Below, piece after piece: positions 12,867-26,013 of a stretch of DNA of 64,000 nucleotides (its first letter is position 1; every line of letters begins with the position of its first letter). Position numbers and translations under genes: made by a program. Origin of the DNA: Halichondria panicea. Lineage: Eukaryota > Porifera > Demospongiae > Suberitida > Halichondriidae. Below the pieces are notes generated by a model. The model was not told the DNA's origin and searched no databases. It saw only the letters and a program-made list of their open reading frames with translations. The DNA is taken from positions 5,337,047-5,401,046 of the forward strand of contig NC_087388.1 of the NCBI RefSeq assembly GCF_963675165.1, given 5' to 3'.

Positions 12867-13275
12867 GGTTACCGAAATGTAGGACCCTGCAAGCTCGATG
12901 AAATCAAGAAACTGACAGTGGCATAGGCAGAGGGGGGCTGACGAGGATAGAGCCCCCCCCCCTTTTGTGCTTCATGAATTCCAGCTTAGCTTGAATTACT
13001 GTGATCTGTCAATCTATTCTGCAGTACTGCATGCATAGTTACTAAATGTGGGCAGGGCTATCTGATGCGCATGCTTACTGATGCGCATGCTTACTGCTGA
13101 GAAAAAAGTGATCACCTCTTTTTTAGAGGAAATTCAATGATGCTCAACCAATTTGAGCCCTGCCCTTAATTCCCAAAATCCTGGCTACACCATGCACTGA
13201 AACACGCAAATTAGATTGCATCGGAATCAATCCCAGAGCATGTAGAAATGACTTTACTCTTGAAACTCCCTGCCT

Positions 13276-13541
13276 ATACACATGTTTCAATAAAAACACT
13301 ACAGTGACTTTACTCTTGTACACATGTTTCAATAAAAATACTACAATGACTTTACTCTTGTACACATGTTTCAATAAAAATACTACAATGACTTTACTCT
13401 TGTACACATGTTTCAATAAAAATACTACAATGACTTTACTCTTGTACACATGTTTCAATAAAAATACTGCAATGAATCAACTCCTGAAACTCTCTGCCTC
13501 CACATGTTTCAATAAAAATATTACAATGACATTACTTGAAA
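13276..13541. repeat. 42-bp minisatellite, about six units
   Basis: The unit contains TACACATGTTTCAATAAAAA followed by TACTACAATGACTTTACTCT; the middle units are nearly identical and the outer ones diverged. Because 42 is divisible by three, the array reads as a repetitive peptide on both strands. That is an artefact, not a gene. A shorter, more diverged array is at 24310-24530 in the other duplication copy. Confidence 0.85.
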
Positions 13542-14347
13542 CTCTATGTACCCACACATTTTTCTTAATTGATGTGCGTACCTATAAGTGTATGCCTGTA
13601 TCTCTTTTGAAGAGTTAATTCATTTAATTGCTGAAAACAGACATATTTTAAATTCTATGTGATATCCAATTACTGCATGGAGCGACTACCATAGAGCCAC
13701 CTGGAGAAATATTGAACCTGACTCACAAAACTATAGGAAATTAGGTGGGTTTAAAAGCTAGTTACAGTACTTTATAGCGATATAACATCGCAAGTAACAT
13801 GCAATTTAATACTTGACTTACTGTCAGACCTAGTATTACATGTAGGTATTGTATATAATTATACACTTATGCAATATAGGACATTTCGATATAATTATCA
13901 CGCTTTACTGCATGCACATGAATAATTATAGTGCTTCTCAGTTTTATAATTATTATGTAGCTGGCTGGGAAGTATAACAACCTTCATAAGCCTCAAAGTC
14001 ATGGTTATGTTATACCAATGACCTGCATGCCTATATATACACAATATAGTGCAGTTTGATAAGTCATCTCTACTTAATAGCCTATAGAAAGATGGGGGGC
14101 TCCAGCCCCTAGCTGGAGACACCCCCCTTCCTATACGCCACTGACCATTCATCTAAAACAAGTTACTATGCACATAACGTCTCAAGTGCTGTCCAGTACA
14201 CATCATTCAAACATAACTTCAACATTCTAAAATCTGTAATTTAGCATTTTTAAATCTTATGGCTATCTGTGTTTTTGTGACTACAAATGCAAGGGGAGTG
14301 GTCTTGAGGTAGTTGCATCACTCCTGCACCCTTTCCTTGTTGGGACC

Positions 14348-14525
14348 CGTATATGTAGCGGGTTATTTTCGTATGGTGGACATTTTCGTAGATTTCGAGT
14401 CGTATTTAAGAGCAATATACACAATTAAAACTACGAAATTCTTCTACCACAATATAGATTCAACGTCACTAAAATACTAAAATTTAATGGGTTGTTCCTA
14501 CGAAAATTACCCGCCATATACGGTA
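14348..14525. mobile_element. TATAGCGGGTAA-type MITE just 3' of RTK-B
   Basis: Left end CGTATATGTAGCGGGTTATT, right end AAATTACCCGCCATATACGG in inverted form. It lies about 115 bases beyond the RTK-B stop codon. The duplicated counterpart near 25337-25480 lacks the right terminus. Confidence 0.6.
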
Positions 14526-14639
14526 ATCAAATCACTATACTGCATGGTAGAATATATACCGTAATTCAGCTCAGTTTTATAATATTATACAGGAGAGTCA
14601 TTCGGCCATTAAACAAAAGTTATTGTCTGTTTGTAGTCA

Positions 14640-17600
14640 TTAATTTTCTTCTCCGAGGCCAGACGTACTGTTCTCAGTTGTTAGAGGGTTACCTGACAGA
14701 AGGTCGCCATGGTGATGAGGGGCTTCAGTAGGCGTGGACACATAGTCTACAGTGAAAGAATATCGTGTAGATGAAACAATTATAATTATTGACATAGCTC
14801 CCAACATTAATAATTCATAGTCAGTATAGTACAGTAGACGGAAAAGGTACAGTATTTTTGCTTTTAGCCACTATACTATAGTACAATCATATGTATAGGA
14901 AGACCTTACAATCTTAGGGCAAAAGTCTTAAACAGATTGTGTCTATACACTTACTGAACTGCTCCTCCTTGAGGCCATGGGCACTGTTCTCAATTGTTAG
15001 ACAGTCAGCTGATGGAAGGTTACCATAGTGATGAGAAGCTTCAGTGGGCGTCAGTACATAGTCATATTCTACAGTAGAGGTAATGAAACATCAATCCAAG
15101 GAGTAGTTGATGGGAATCAAACAAAACATAGCGTATACATGTAGCATGTTGCTGAAAGTCCAAGGTTAAATATTATACATACATGGTCATTTTACAAAAA
15201 TAATAATACATTTTATAGCTATAGCTAGTGTTTCAATGTATGATGATTCAAATTTGTTGTTGAGCATACTAATCAATTCTTCATGACATGCCAAGAATTT
15301 GGCAATACAGCAATTTTCCAAGTACAAAGTGACACTACATGTACAACAATGAGTATCAACGTAGGGAACATAACAATGTAATGTTGTTCATGATGTTGTG
15401 ATTGACATAAGGCCACTCTCCCCTTCACTTGTTTTTGACCAATCCTAGCAATTTCAGTGGTGCAAGTTCACATCTTTTTTGTTCAGCAGGGGCGTAACTA
15501 GCAATGAGGCAGAGGAGGTCCTTGCCTCCTGTACTATTGAACTTCAAGTTTCCTGTGACTCACATCACTATATATATATAGCTTTTACTAGCTCTAGCTA
15601 GCTAACTTCTGGATAACCAGCCAACTATAGGTACATAGAATGAGCAGAAATGAGCTCTATCACTGTCTTGTTGATGAAGAAAAGGGAAGAAAAGCAAGTA
15701 AATAGCATTTTCATGCGCTTCTACGCAATAATTAGTGGTGTGGTTTCCAGTGAAACAATTTGCAGGGGCGCAAGCTCTAAATAGACCTACAACATGTGAC
15801 GATATATGCGAACTGGAGTCAGGAAGCAGTTGGTATCTATATAGGGTGAGAGTTTCAACAAATTATGTCTACACTTACTGAGCTGTTCCTCCTCTTGACT
15901 GGTGTCCACTAACACCATTCCGAGCTCAGTGTAGTCAGAGATGGATGCCAGTAGTTTCTCCACAATGGAGGACAGTTGTGAGAAGGTTGGCCTCTCCTCT
16001 GGATCCTCCCTCCAACACTTGCGCATCACCACAGAACTGGGTGAGTGAGTGGTAGGGGGAGATGTGCGGTCATGCAGTTGGGGGAAAACACAACATTTTC
16101 CTCAAAGTAACTCTTCTAATTTGTGTCTATGCTCCCGATGAACTCAATTTAATGCAAGGAAAGAGCTTGTTACAATACAGGAAAATTGCAGCTGACTCCA
16201 AGAATGCGCTTGCTTCAAACACAGTACTTGTAACTGCTACGAACTCAGAGTGAACACTTACATCTCGGTGGCACAGGCTGTGTTGAGAGGTTTCTCTAAT
16301 CTCCGCCCCTCCCTCAGCAACTGGATGAGGGACAGCGGGTCCACGGCAGGGTAGGGGGTCCGTCCTCCATTGAAGACCTCCCACACAGTCACACCATACG
16401 ACCACTGGGCACATGGACAAAAAGTGTTATTGCACTAAGATAATAACAGTATATAATATAAAAAAAATGCCTTCAGTTGAGTTAGGACCGTAGGAAAGTT
16501 TTAAAGTGGGGAGGCTAATACAAAATAGGGGGGTCCTCCAAGCAAGAAAAAATCTACTGAATGTTCTCTGAGATGAAACAAACCATACACACAAAAAATT
16601 CTTATACATCATCAATCATGATTGCATAAATACAGTGCCAACAATTGATGAGAGCACATGGACCAAAAGTGTTAATGCATGCACTAAGATAATGACAACA
16701 TTATGCATAACAATGCCTTCGGTTGAGTACATTGTATGTGATTACACTAAAATTTCACATAATTATTTCACTGAAAGTGAGGCAATTTGCTAGTCTAAGA
16801 GTATGTGCTAAAATAAATGTCTACCATGCATGTGTACTGACTGACCACATCAGTTTTCTCTGTGAAGATGGCATCGTTGAGACTCTCCAAGGCCATCCAT
16901 TTGTAGGGCAGCTTCACATTGGCTCGGTTGTTCTGTCTGAAGTAGCCGCTAGCATAGACGTCCTCAGCCAGACCAAAGTCTCCCACCCTGATACCCCCTC
17001 CCGAGTCCAACCTAAAGGAATAAACCACACTATTAAAATAATTGTGATACTGTTACGATATTGAACGAAATCTCTCAAAATTGTAGCAGTGCACTGTTAG
17101 CCCGGATGCCTCTTAGTAAATACTGTAAATTGTCAACTCACATGCAGTTTCTGGCTGCAAGGTCTCGATGAACAAATTTCTGTTCGGCCAAGTAGGCCAT
17201 TCCCAGTGCTATCTGATGGCACATCTTTAGTAGCAGTTTCCTCATTGACAGAATCTGTAGAGAATGGCATGGCAGCTGATCAAATGATTTGGTGGTACCG
17301 GGATCTATTATGTTAATGCACCCATCTCAGATCTCTGTTGAGCAACAGTTTCTCACACTAAAAGCCACAGATATAAGAGCTACCTTAACAGTAAAAACAT
17401 ATTTGTTACAGTAACATAAATGAAACGCATCTTTTGAAATTTAATGTAGAAATGACATACATTTTTGTTATAATGACGATGATTCTCATAATTATTATAA
17501 CATAAGTGTATTAACTCATTACGTAAGACACACCTGATCAACCTCACAGTCATCATCCAGCTCAAGGCTGCTCCTCTCTCTCTTGAGGTAGTCGAGGAGA

Positions 17601-20600
17601 CTCCCGTTGGCCATATATGGCATCACTATGGCAACACCTGGGCCAGCATCGAGACACACCCCAATCAGGGACATGACGTGAGGATGGTCAAAGTCCTGCA
17701 TCTTGTTCACCTCACACACCATGCTCTGAAAATCCGACAACGAGAACAGACCTGCAAGTAGACAAAATTAATGATGAACAGAGAATCATATATAACTAAT
17801 GCAATATTGTATTGCAGTTTACCAGAAATCTTATACAATCAGTGACTACAAATCTGCATTGTCTGAGAATCAAATCAATGAAAACCATGACCTCAATTAT
17901 TTGCGGTGAACAACATACATGTAATAAATAATATTACTTTTTAATGTTTTCACGGCCACCCCTTGTATAGGTACATTGTTCCAGTCTATCAGGACGCCCT
18001 TGTACACAATGCCAAATTCACCTGTAAAAATTATATTATAGTACACCATACATTAAGTGAAATACACATCTTTCTTTACCTTGTCCTATTGCAGTACTGG
18101 AGAGCTTCAATATTGAGGCTGGTATTTTGAATGAGTCTGGGATGGACTCAGCAATCTCATCGAGCTCTGATTCTGTAGGTCAGCAACAGAGACTATACAT
18201 ATACAGTCATGTAGATAAGAAAACTTACTAACAAGTGCAGTATTGCCATCCACTACCTCCTGAGTTTTTCTAACACTGTATAAAATAGAGCACTGATTCT
18301 GTATGTAAATACAAACCCTCGGTTAGGTTTAGTATAGTCTAGCTGGCAGGCATTTTTTCAGGGGTATCAATGAAGTAAAGGTATGAGATATATTCAAGAC
18401 TGCTGCTCTAACTTACTTTGCATGGACAGTCGAAAGCAACTAGTTAGAGATTTAGGCTCATTTTAAAAGTCAAAGGTGCAATCAATCAATTATCATTGAT
18501 CACGAACTTTGATCTTTGTTTTATCAGACTGCGTTTTATTACCGGAGACCTTCAAATCCTCTCTTAATGGATATCCAGTAATAATAAAGGTATGGTATAT
18601 AGGTGTAAAGATGCGATTCAAATGACCACACCTTTACAGTAGAGAAGTATTTACAGTACCAGAAGTAGGCAATGCTTTCGAGGTTCAAGTCAATCAGCAA
18701 AATTTATTACCTCGAAAATAACGATACAGTAATTGAACATGCAGTTAACAATGCCTACCTGGTAGCCACAAGCTGCACAATTTGTTCGTGCAAAGCAATG
18801 GACACTGACTTCCTCTGCCAGTTGCGATAGAAGCAGACGAATGTGATTATCATTACACACACGATCATCACAACCACCCCAAAAACACTCGGAATGATGA
18901 TTTCCAGAGGGACCATTGCCCCAGGAACCGCCACCACAGGATCTGTATAGTTCAGTCGCTGGTCCAATACGTGAGCAATGTTGATCCCAATGTTCACCTG
19001 AAGAGAGACAGTAAAATAGTTACAGTTTAATAGTCACTCACTTGTATGATGGCTGAGTTTACCCCTCCTGGGGGCTCTGAGGGAGCACTACAAATGACTT
19101 CGCTCCTTCTTGATTCACTGGGTGTTTCGGCACACTCCTCCCCTCCCACTGTCACTTGTATCTCACGGGTCTCCACTGAGTCGAGATTATCACCCTGCGT
19201 GGATATACTACACATGATAACAAATAGGGTCAGTGTACTAGCAATAAGACGTACCACAATGCGTATGAGGGTCGCTGTGCCACTGGTGACCTCTTGAGAA
19301 CCCTCCAGCCGGAAATTAGAGGGATTTGAAAAGACACTGATTGGGACGAGTGTTTGATTGGTGGGTGGGGCATCATCAAACAGCAGAGCATAGTCCAGTT
19401 GGGTCAGTGAGGTCGTCATTAGATTAGGAGTTGAGCATGTGATGGCGGTAGTGTTCACAACACTGCAGTTGCTCATCTATATATAGGAGGGGGAGAGTAC
19501 ATCATGTAATGCAGTTAGATTGTATATTATTGGAGAAAAGCCTCATTGGAAAATAAAAAGCTACAAAAATGGTCGTAGAACTATCTAACAGTGGTAATCC
19601 TGCAACACTGCAGTAGCTTCTCTGTAGGGGAGGGAGCATGCATCATGCAATAAGACATAAATTATAGCTACCAGAAGATCCCCCATTTTCTGGTAGACCT
19701 CCAACACAGGCCGTTGTACCACATCCAAGTACACTCCAGTGAAGGTCAGTGTGATACCTCCACTGGGAATGGTGTTGCTAGGAAACACGGCAGTTACATT
19801 GGGGTTGTTACGATAACTGAATACAACTCTTGGATTGCTGACTTTGGCAGCATCAATGGACACCACTACCGAAGCATTGGAGGTGAGGGGTCCTGCTGTG
19901 GTCCTGCAACGAATCTCATCAGATTGGATAGATCTGCATGGAAAGGTTTGAGTAATAATTATAGTTACTCAAAACAGTCACTCATAATTATTACATTATG
20001 TTGCAGACGTAGATTGACCCTTCATCCTCTAGAGAGACCCCAGTGTCGTTCTGATTACCCACATCCAGTGTCGTTCCCCTCACAGTCACTGTGGTTCCCC
20101 CGGCCATGGGTCCAAAGGTCGGAGTCATACTGTTGACAGTAGGATCTACCGCAGTGAAGGAGCCAGCGTTTACGATGGCCTCTCTAGAGCCAATAGTCAG
20201 AGAGAATTCTTTGGACCCTCCAGTTACAAAGTTGGTGGTTTCACAGACAAACTGACGCCCTGGTATGTAGCCAGTTTTAGTGGGAGTGCAGACCACATTT
20301 CCTAATGTAAGGATGGCGTTTTGAATGTGAACAAAGGTCACTCCGAGGTCAGTTCCCGTTACAGTGATTGTTGTACCACCTTCAACTGGTCCTGTGGGGT
20401 GAAGTATATAGTCATTCTGACATTGTCAGTATTAATTTTGCATCAGGCTCAACAATGATTACCAGACATTGGAGTGAATGAGTTGATAACAGGAGCAGGG
20501 CAACTGCCCCCTTCAGTAGTGAAACTATTGGAACACTCTTGCGTCACCTCACAGCTGTTCTCACACCACCCACATGTGAACTGTGACCCAATTCTGGACG

Positions 20601-21630
20601 CAAGGCACTCTGAACATCTACTAGCCATTTCACGACAATCATACAGTGTCACTGGGAGGGGGTATGACAGAGACTGTATAATTGTTTGTTCCAATGTGTA
20701 ATAGTTTGTGTATACGTACCATTGGTCTGTTGCATGATGCTGCTCAGTGGGTGGTTGATGTCATTCGCTGACCAGATTACCATGGCAATCACTGGGGAAC
20801 TGCTGATCCCAGCAAAAAGTGTGAACTGTACACAAAATCATAATACCTACTAAGTGTACGAATTGTAATGTGTAATGTGGCAATACTGTACAAACCACCT
20901 TTGTTGCAGATATGTGACATTTCAGTGACCATTCTTCAAGCAAGCTACCCCCCACACTGACAATTACCCTACGAAAGATCATTGTCAACACTTACTTGTC
21001 CACTGCCCACTGTACACAGGATGGAGCTCTCGTTCTCATACCGAGCTGTCAGACTAACTCCATTCACAACACAATAGTACTCAAAGCCATCCGTCTAATG
21101 AGAGGGAAGCCATGTAACAATCAGGTACAGAAATCATGCAACTAACGGGGGCGATGAGGTTCCTGGTGGTCAGTCGAAGGTCCTGGGCCACCCTTACTGG
21201 TTGAGTGTACCCACCAGAGGGGGGCGTGTCCAACAGAGGGCACTCGGCAGTGAAGTTATTGCCTCCAGACACCTGTACAGAGGATGTATAGCAATGGCGT
21301 ATATAGGAAGCAATTTCTCAATGGGGGGGCTCTAGTTTTTTGAATAAAAAAAGTACGGCTATCTACATTATAGTGCAGCTTGAAACTACTTAATATAGAG
21401 CCCCTGCATGGAGTCCCCCTTCCTACGCCATTGTATAGAGTCACAGCTAGGTCATCATAATCACTGACGGTTATCACCTGTAAGAAGTGAGATTCATTCC
21501 TGCAAGGAGCTGATGTTCCACTGCACTGCTTGTTGAGGTTACACCATCCACACAGACTGTTAAACCCAAGGCAGTCCTTACAGCTATAGAATGAGAAAGA
21601 AAGCAAAATGAAGTAGGTATATATACGCAC
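14640..21630 (-). CDS. RTK-B: 5'-truncated receptor tyrosine kinase lacking Sema and first PSI
   Basis: A paralogue of RTK-A/C/D that begins at the second PSI domain. Exons: 21583-21478 (or from an ATG at 21630), 21272-21147, 21094-20996, 20825-20720, 20651-20463, 20391-19995, 19933-19672, 19476-19255, 19194-19042, 18997-18759 (membrane helix), 18269-18229, 18172-18080, 18021-17938, 17751-17534, 17254-17142, 17011-16846, 16404-16262, 16036-15879, 15068-14955, 14746-14640 (TAA). All splice borders are GT-AG and no frame break is seen. The kinase is intact ([31 protein letters not shown]). No match to the five upstream exons is visible before 21583. An in-frame ATG at 21630 adds [16 protein letters not shown], which could act as a signal peptide; the model from there is about 1,060 residues. 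The C-tail has two related exons where C and D have one short exon. Confidence 0.75.
15487..15774. mobile_element. CAGGGGCGTAACTAG MITE in RTK-B intron 23, right end lost
   Basis: It starts CAGGGGCGTAACTAGCAATG and aligns with the complete copy at 26424-26723 up to GGGGCGCAAG, where it is cut off and joined to CTCTAAATAG. The missing right terminus shows that the deletion followed the segmental duplication. Confidence 0.65.
21292..21433. mobile_element. 142-bp MITE in an RTK-B intron
   Basis: The inverted ends are CAATGGCGTATATAGGAAG and CTTCCTACGCCATTG, flanked by TATAG on both sides (21287-21291, 21434-21438). It lies between the second PSI exon and the next exon. Related right ends (CTTCCTATACGCCACTG) occur at about 14126 and 25115. 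Confidence 0.75.
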
Positions 21631-22061
21631 GCATGAAAAGCCTTGTGCAGAGTTTGTCTTTAAGTATGGCCGGGAGGTAGAAAGAGTAGACTTGCTAGAG
21701 ATCGAGAATGAGATATAGATCTATAAAATGTTTTTAAAGAATAGCAAAACGCTTGGCCCTAGTGTCATTGCTGGCTTCGTCCATGTGAGACTCTTAAGTT
21801 TTAGTAGCTCAAACTAGTATAGGGCAGTACCTAGCTTCTATAATGCAAAAGAAGAAAAAAAAGATTTTGGACTTTTATAAAGTACCCACACAAATTTTGC
21901 GTGACATTCCTGAGCATGACATACATACAAAAGGTTTTCTGATATACAATGCAGTATTAGTTGCCTCACGCTAAGGCGCTCGGTAATTAACCAAAAGTAG
22001 CCACACCAATGCAATTCCGCATTCCTAAAGCATGACACGTACACAACATGCATATATATAG

Positions 22062-22130
22062 TAGAATCTCGATTATCCGGCCCTCTCCATTATCCGAAAC
22101 TTCGATTATCCGGCTTGGCAATTTTCTTTT
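22062..22130. mobile_element. Possible pogo/Tigger-like terminal repeat
   Basis: The stretch has three spaced ATTATCCG motifs (TCGATTATCCGG, CATTATCCG, TCGATTATCCGG), typical of pogo/Tigger element ends. No opposite end or transposase is seen, so this is a solo end at best. Confidence 0.35.
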
Positions 22131-22837
22131 AGAAAATGGGTGTGTCCCTAAAATGCGCATGCGCATTACAGCTATTACTATGGAGACAGGCCTGTTTACC
22201 TTCTGTGCATGCGCATGTATTATCGTGTATCAATAAATAAGCAACTGTTGCACTAGCTGTTAATCTACCTCCGGTATAACCAGATAATTATAACGGAGTC
22301 AAATTGAACGAAAATAAAAACGATTCTAGCATCCCAGATGACACTCGAATGTATTGTTGAGCGTTGTCTAGTGACCGGTCTGTGTCTTTCGCTCAGCCTG
22401 CTATCATCTGCAAATTAAATAAGCAAATTATTCATGTAAACCAATATTTATTTTATTCCCAAAGTCGTGGGTGAAGCCTTCTATATATAAAGCATGCAAC
22501 AACCTAATGGTAAAGAGGTATATTATATATATAGTCAGCACTTTCTTGGAAAATCTACCCAATCAGGTTACCACAACATTGCATTGCAATTGCAAAACCT
22601 AGCTAGCAGTATACAGTCAGTGTATCTCAAGGGCATGCTCTTGCATGATTAGTGTCGTAGGATTGGCGGTACAAACAGTTGGCTGTACATTGTACATAGG
22701 TGTGTTTGTAGCATTAGCAGTGTTTCACATACTATAAATAGTATAGTGTTGATAGTTGCATTAGCGTCACAACTAGGGGTTGGTATTTTGCTGGCATAAC
22801 TTTAAGAGCATACATTTTTTTTTCGAGAAGACTGCTT

Positions 22838-23572
22838 ACTGAGTTTACTTGCTTGTACAAAATCAGGAGTGTATAACAGCAAGCGATCGTCACGCTAAAA
22901 AGCTTCGCTCTGCTTCATTGTAAAATTAATGCAAATGCAGCAATCGTCACGCTTGAACTGGACAGACTTACAGAGGGATATAAAGCAGACAGACAGACAG
23001 ACAGACGGATATCCGGTCGCTGAGCTCACTGCAGTACTCAAAACTATTAAAGGGACTTGCCCCAATTACCCTTATAGGACACAATCAAACAACTATACAG
23101 TATTGTAGTATTGTGACAGTATAGTATTGTGAAATACTACTGTCACACGATCAAGCATCGGTCACGCTTTTAAAGCACCCCTATCGATGGACCTGGTTAT
23201 CTCTGAACTGCAAATAGGTTAAACTAATAATTACACTGAATACTCTACCTTTATTTTGTACTGCCATCTATATATTCTAAAGGGAACACTTCCCCCCCCA
23301 AAAAAAATTGTGAAATACTGCTGTCAGTGATGATGTCCATTGTTTTAACAACAAGCAATGATGAAATAAATGTGCAATACATCAAAATGTTATAGCTATA
23401 GACTATCTAGCTATATATAATTTTTAGAGATCGACTATAAGTCTAGCTGAACTGAAATGCATTTGCATTAATTTTTCAATAAAGCAGAGCGAAGCTTTTT
23501 AGCGTGACGATCGATATAATTATACACACTCCTGATTTTGTACAAGCAAGTAACGTAAAGCAAACTCTTTAT
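22838..23572. mobile_element. 735-bp element with about 110-bp inverted ends
   Basis: Left arm (about 22838-22944) and right arm (about 23455-23572) are inverse complements over most of their length, sharing TTGCTTGTACAAAATCAGGA and CGTCACGCTAAAAAGCTTCG. The interior has a short GACA repeat and no coding region. Confidence 0.75.
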
Positions 23573-23809
23573 AATTATATAGTAAACCAGCGACAAGTAA
23601 ACTGCATGGTACTATGGATGAAAGTGACACAGGTCAACAACGGCATTCTCCAACCATCACTCTTCTATCTATGATCCAACAGACCAGGCCAGGGCTTAGA
23701 CTCGCAAGCCGTCACTGTTGCAGGTGAACAGTAGACTGGTCAAACTCCGTGTATAGAGACTCATGTTGCACAGTCAGCATATCAGATAAGATTCTAAGTG
23801 GCTGCGGAT

Positions 23810-24193
23810 TAGGCCCTGATAAATTATGCTTTTTTTTCACCCATTATTCTATTCTCTAATTCTTGAAAAATGTACCTATTATTCTCATAAAAAATCCAAT
23901 TATTCTCATAAAAGTGCAAAAAAATGCGACATATCAAAATTAAAACGTAGACATAAACACAGCATGCACATGTACACACATGCAACTGACACACGACATA
24001 ATTAATATAATCATGATTCTCATGCTGACTTGAACTGATCCTCAATTTTAGCATTTTTGTTATGAAAACGTCGTTATGCAAAACGTAATGTAATGATCTT
24101 TACCAAAAATGGACATTTGTGCCTATTATTCCCAATTATTATTTAGACACCTATTATGCAAAAATTATTCCGAGCATAATTTATCAGGGCCTA
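23810..24193. mobile_element. TA-flanked MITE, copy 3
   Basis: Ends TAGGCCCTGATAAATTATGC and GCATAATTTATCAGGGCCTA as in copies 1 and 2. It abuts the left border of the right-hand segmental duplication (24242). Confidence 0.75.
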
Positions 24194-25581
24194 CTGCAGA
24201 TTTCGTGACGTCAGTATATACTGCATGTGATACCTAGACACCACTGAAACACGCAAATTAGATTGCATCAGAATCAATCCCAGAGCATGTAGAAATGACT
24301 TTACTCTTGAAACTCACGGCCTACACATGTTTCAATAAAAACACTACAATGACTTTGCTCTTGTACACATGTTTCAATAAAAATACTCTATACTCTTGTA
24401 CACATGTTTCAATAAAAACACTACAATGACTTTGCTCTTGTACACATGTTTCTAAAAATACTGCGATGAATCAACTCCTGAAACTCCCTGCCTACACACG
24501 TTTCAATAAAAATATTACGATGACATTACTTGAAACTCCATGTATCCACACATTTTTCTTAATTGATGTGCGTACCTATAAGTGAATGCCTGTATCTCTT
24601 TTGAAGAGTTAATTCATCTAATTGCTGAAAACAGACATATTTTAAATTCTATGTGATATCCAATTACTGCATGGAGCGACTACCATAGCCACCTGGAGAA
24701 ATATTGAACCTGACTCACAAACTATAGGAAATTAGGTGGGTTTAAAAGCTAGTTACTGATATGAATAATTTATAGCGATATAACATCGCAAGTAACATGC
24801 AATTTAATACTTAAGTTACTGTCAGACCTAGTATTACATGTAGGTATTGTATATAATTATAAAATTATGCAATATAGGACATTTCAAAATTGATGAATAA
24901 ATATCACGCTTTACTGCACATGAATAATTATAGTGCTTCTCAGTTTTATAATTATTAGCTGGCTGGGAAGTATAACAACCTTCATAAGTCTCAAAGTCAT
25001 GGTTATGTTATACCAATGACCTGCATGCCTATATATATCTACATTTAATAAGTCATCTCTACTTAATAGCCTAGAAAGATGGGGGGCTCCAGCCCCTAGC
25101 TGGAGACACCCCCCCTTCCTATACGCCACTGACCATTCATCTAACACAAGTTACCATGCACATAACGTCTCAAGTGCTGTCCAGTACACATCATTCAAAC
25201 ATAACTTCAACATTCTCAAATCTGTAATTTAGCGTTTTTACATCCTATGGCTATCTGTGTTTTTGTGACTACAAATGCAAGGGGAGTGGTCTTGAGGCAG
25301 TTGCATCACTCCACAACCCTTTCCTTGTTTGGACCCATATAGCGAGTTATTTCGTATGGTGGACATTTTCGTAGATTTCGAGTCGTATTTAAGAGCAATA
25401 TACAAAATTAAAACTACGAAATTCTTCTACCACAATATAGATTCAACGTCACTAAAATACTAAAATTTAATGGGTTGTCACTATACTGCATGGTAGAATT
25501 ATATACCATAATTCAGCTCAGTTATAATATACAGGAGAGTCATTCGGCCATTAAACAAAAGTTATTGTCTGTTTGTAGTCA

Positions 25582-26013
25582 TTAATTTTCTTCTCTGAGG
25601 CCGTATACACTGTTCTCAGCTGTTAGAGGGTCACCTGACAGAAGGTCGCCATAGTGATGAGGGGCTTCAGTAGGCGTGGACACATAGTCTGCAGTGAAAG
25701 AAAATCGTATAGATGAAACAATTGTAATTATTGACATAACTCCCAACATTAATAATTCATAGTCAGTATAGTATACAGTAGACGGAAAAGGCACAGTATT
25801 TTTGCTTTTAGCCACTACTATAGTACAATCATACGTATAGGAAGACCTTACAATCTTAGGGCAAAAGTCTTAAACAGATTGTGTCTATAATACACTTACT
25901 GAACTGCTCCTCCTTGAGGCCATAGGCACTGTTCTCAATTGTTAGACAGTCAGCTGATGGAAGGTTACCATAGTGATGAGAAGCTTCAGTGGGCGTCAGT
26001 ACATAGTCATATT
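25582..26013 (-). pseudogene. Orphan copy of the two RTK-B tail exons
   Basis: The block 26013-25900 (114 bases) and the block 25688-25582 (107 bases, TAA) have the same lengths and splice borders as the last two RTK-B exons. They encode [23 protein letters not shown] repeats. No kinase exon lies upstream on the minus strand; RTK-C begins on the other strand 2.4 kb away. The peptide is open and well conserved, but without an upstream gene it is best treated as a gene remnant. Joining to RTK-B by trans- or long-range splicing is conceivable but unsupported, because these exons lie upstream of RTK-B. Confidence 0.7.

Larger units (their letters stand above)
8011..13190. other. Intergenic region upstream of RTK-A, repeat-dominated
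   Basis: No conserved coding region is seen between the RTK-A start codon and the segmental duplication at 13195. The identifiable content is the palindrome, hairpin and MITE copies listed separately. Stretches at 9160-9860, 10290-11770 and 12870-13190 show nothing recognisable beyond low-complexity AT-rich DNA and MITE remnants. Confidence 0.5.
13195..15791. repeat. Segmental duplication, left copy (contains RTK-B tail exons)
   Basis: This 2.6-kb block aligns along its length with 24242-26882: minisatellite, intergenic DNA, both RTK-B tail exons and most of intron 23. The copies are in direct orientation. The left copy has lost the right end of the CAGGGGCGTAACTAG element (joined at about 15774). 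The right copy lost one end of the TATAGCGGG element. Confidence 0.85.

Noticed and set aside
13276..13541. Regular repeats considered as a CRISPR array
   Set aside because: Units are directly adjacent with no unique spacers, and the genome is clearly eukaryotic.
13144..13618. Open frames of about 104 codons on both strands with repeating peptide
   Set aside because: They are a product of the 42-bp minisatellite, whose unit length is a multiple of three; no start context, domain or splice evidence.
16431..16725. Direct repeat in RTK-B intron 21 considered as a duplicated exon
   Set aside because: The repeated text (CACTAAGATAAT, TGCCTTC, GTTGAGT) is intronic and has no coding continuity with the kinase exons.
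21584..22060. Search for RTK-B Sema and PSI1 exons upstream of 21583
   Set aside because: No segment resembles exons 1-5 of A, C or D on either strand, so the loss is treated as real.
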